This document shows positions 5,996 through 6,781 of a DNA stretch of 6,781 nucleotides, piece by piece. Numbering within the stretch: position 1 is the first letter of the stretch; each line of letters opens with the position of its first letter. The position numbers and the translations under genes were made by a program. Location: assembly GCA_031255655.1 (NCBI GenBank), contig JAIRSB010000075.1:1-6781 (forward strand), written 5' to 3'. This DNA is from Spirochaetaceae bacterium (GTDB lineage Bacteria > Spirochaetota > Spirochaetia > Treponematales > Breznakiellaceae). The notes under the pieces are model-generated. The model was given only the letters and a program-made list of their open reading frames with translations, had not been told where the DNA came from and did no database searches.

Positions 5996-6520
5996 CTAGT
6001 AGTGCTCACCGGCGTATTCAACCCAGCCGCCGGATTCGATAAGGGCGCGCTCAAAGCCGTCCAGTGTGAACGGGATGATTCTTTCTTTCCCGCCGCTGGA
6101 AAACGTCAGCAGGGATTTTTTTATATCGGCAGAAAGCCGCGCGCCGCTATGGGCGAATTCCTTAAACAGAGCGTCTATAACGGGGCTTTCCAATTCTACG
6201 GCAAGCATCCCGCAGTTGTACATATTTTGCCTGAATATGCGGGCAAAATTTTCGGCTATCACTATATTTATGCCGTTTACTTCCAGCGCCCACGGCGCGT
6301 GTTCGCGGGAGGAGCCGCAGCCAAAGTTGCTGCGCGTTACAATCGCACCCATCCCTTTTATGTCTTTTTTGGGATTGAAATTTTCCAGTTTAAGGTCTTC
6401 CAGAAGATAGGGCGCAAGCGCCTCTTTTGAGCTTTCGTTAAGATACTTGGCCGGAATAATCTCGTCTGTGTTTATATCGCCGCGGTCTAAAAATAGAACG
6501 CTGCCGCCGAATGTTTTCAT
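5996..6520 (-). CDS. leuD: 3-isopropylmalate dehydratase small subunit
   Basis: This is the small (swivel) subunit of isopropylmalate isomerase, which with LeuC converts 2-isopropylmalate to 3-isopropylmalate in leucine synthesis in the cytoplasm. The 174-residue length fits the short archaeal/clostridial-type LeuD rather than the roughly 200-residue E. coli form. Family motifs are clear: INTDEIIPAKYL (16-27), the substrate-loop segment YLNES (26-30), the active-site block FGCGSSREHAPWAL (66-79) and ARIFRQNMYNCG (93-104), then a C-terminal FERALIESGGW (156-166). It follows leuC by 12 nt and is preceded by AAAGGGTG, a moderate ribosome binding site about 7 nt from the ATG. The related small subunits of homoaconitase and 2,3-dimethylmalate dehydratase look alike, so the substrate is inferred from family and adjacency to a large subunit, not proven. 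Confidence 0.92.
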   Translation of the reverse strand: MKTFGGSVLFLDRGDINTDEIIPAKYLNESSKEALAPYLLEDLKLENFNPKKDIKGMGAIVTRSNFGCGSSREHAPWALEVNGINIVIAENFARIFRQNMYNCGMLAVELESPVIDALFKEFAHSGARLSADIKKSLLTFSSGGKERIIPFTLDGFERALIESGGWVEYAGEHY

Positions 6521-6532
6521 TTTTGCACCCTT

Positions 6533-6781
6533 TTACCCATCGTTTGTTATGCGTCCGCTCAAGGCGGCTTTCGCGGCAGACGCAGGGCTCATAAGATGCA
6601 CCATGCCGCCCTTCCCCATGCGCCCGTAAAAATTGCGGTTTGTCGTTGACGCACAAACTTCGCCTTCCGCGAGCACGCCGTTCGACATTCCAAGACACGC
6701 GCCGCAGGTAGGATTGCTGACGCAGAAACCGGCGTTCATGAAATCCTCTATTAGCCCTTCTTTTAGAGCTTGACTGTACAC
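6533..6781 (-). CDS. leuC: 3-isopropylmalate dehydratase large subunit, C-terminal 82 residues (cut by window edge)
   Basis: Only the C-terminal part of this aconitase-family catalytic subunit is present; the frame runs open to base 6781, so the real start lies outside the window and the apparent GTG at the edge is an internal Val codon. Two of the three 4Fe-4S ligands are visible as Cys26 and Cys29 of the visible fragment (SNPTCGACLGMSNGVL); the third would lie upstream. The signature STTNRNFYGRMG (45-56) binds substrate, and MSPASAAKAALSG (64-76) is the usual C-terminal helix. Stop TAA is at 6533-6535, 12 nt before the leuD start, consistent with an operon encoding the two-subunit enzyme. 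The compact C-terminus suits the roughly 420-residue archaeal/clostridial LeuC type, though the full length cannot be seen. Confidence 0.95.
   Translation of the reverse strand: MYSQALKEGLIEDFMNAGFCVSNPTCGACLGMSNGVLAEGEVCASTTNRNFYGRMGKGGMVHLMSPASAAKAALSGRITNDG

Noticed and set aside
6533..6781. leuC as a complete small protein starting at the window-edge GTG
   Set aside because: The fragment begins in the middle of the aconitase fold and contains only two of three Fe-S cysteines. It is clearly the tail of a gene continuing beyond 6781.

Overview
The window looks like ordinary chromosome from a spirochaete, most likely a gut-type Treponema or a relative. This is an inference from three things: a lipoprotein with a relaxed spirochaete-style lipobox followed by bacterial Ig-like (BIG2) domains, a FhlA-like sigma-54 activator next to a membrane-anchored TPR protein, and roughly balanced base composition. 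No rRNA, tRNA or marker gene is present to settle the taxonomy.

Left half, + strand. Positions 1-108 hold the tail of an unidentified upstream gene and a short leader. Then come a GAF/AAA+/Fis-type sigma-54-dependent transcriptional activator (109-1626), a TPR protein with one N-terminal membrane helix (1690-2451), an unusually structured gap with three consecutive perfect or near-perfect inverted repeats (2475-2578), and a lipoprotein with an unrecognised N-terminal region and two BIG2 domains (best start 2670, end 3911).

Right half, - strand. Reading leftward from 6781 there is the C-terminal end of the 3-isopropylmalate dehydratase large subunit (leuC, cut by the window edge), leuD, an Mbeg1/DUF2974-type alpha/beta hydrolase starting 5 nt after leuD, and type I methionine aminopeptidase (map). 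The first three are packed like an operon. map is separated by about 93 nt carrying a G-rich block and has its own good ribosome binding site. The lipoprotein gene and map converge on a stem-loop (3931-3965) that works best as the map terminator.

Functionally, LeuC and LeuD together isomerise 2-isopropylmalate to 3-isopropylmalate in leucine synthesis. The hydrolase has no obvious role in that pathway. MetAP removes the initiator Met. The activator would switch on sigma-54 promoters, but none is evident here. I see no CRISPR array, transposase, phage gene or clear new defence system. The least explained parts are the hairpin cluster at 2475-2578, the leuD-hydrolase coupling and the lipoprotein N-terminal region.
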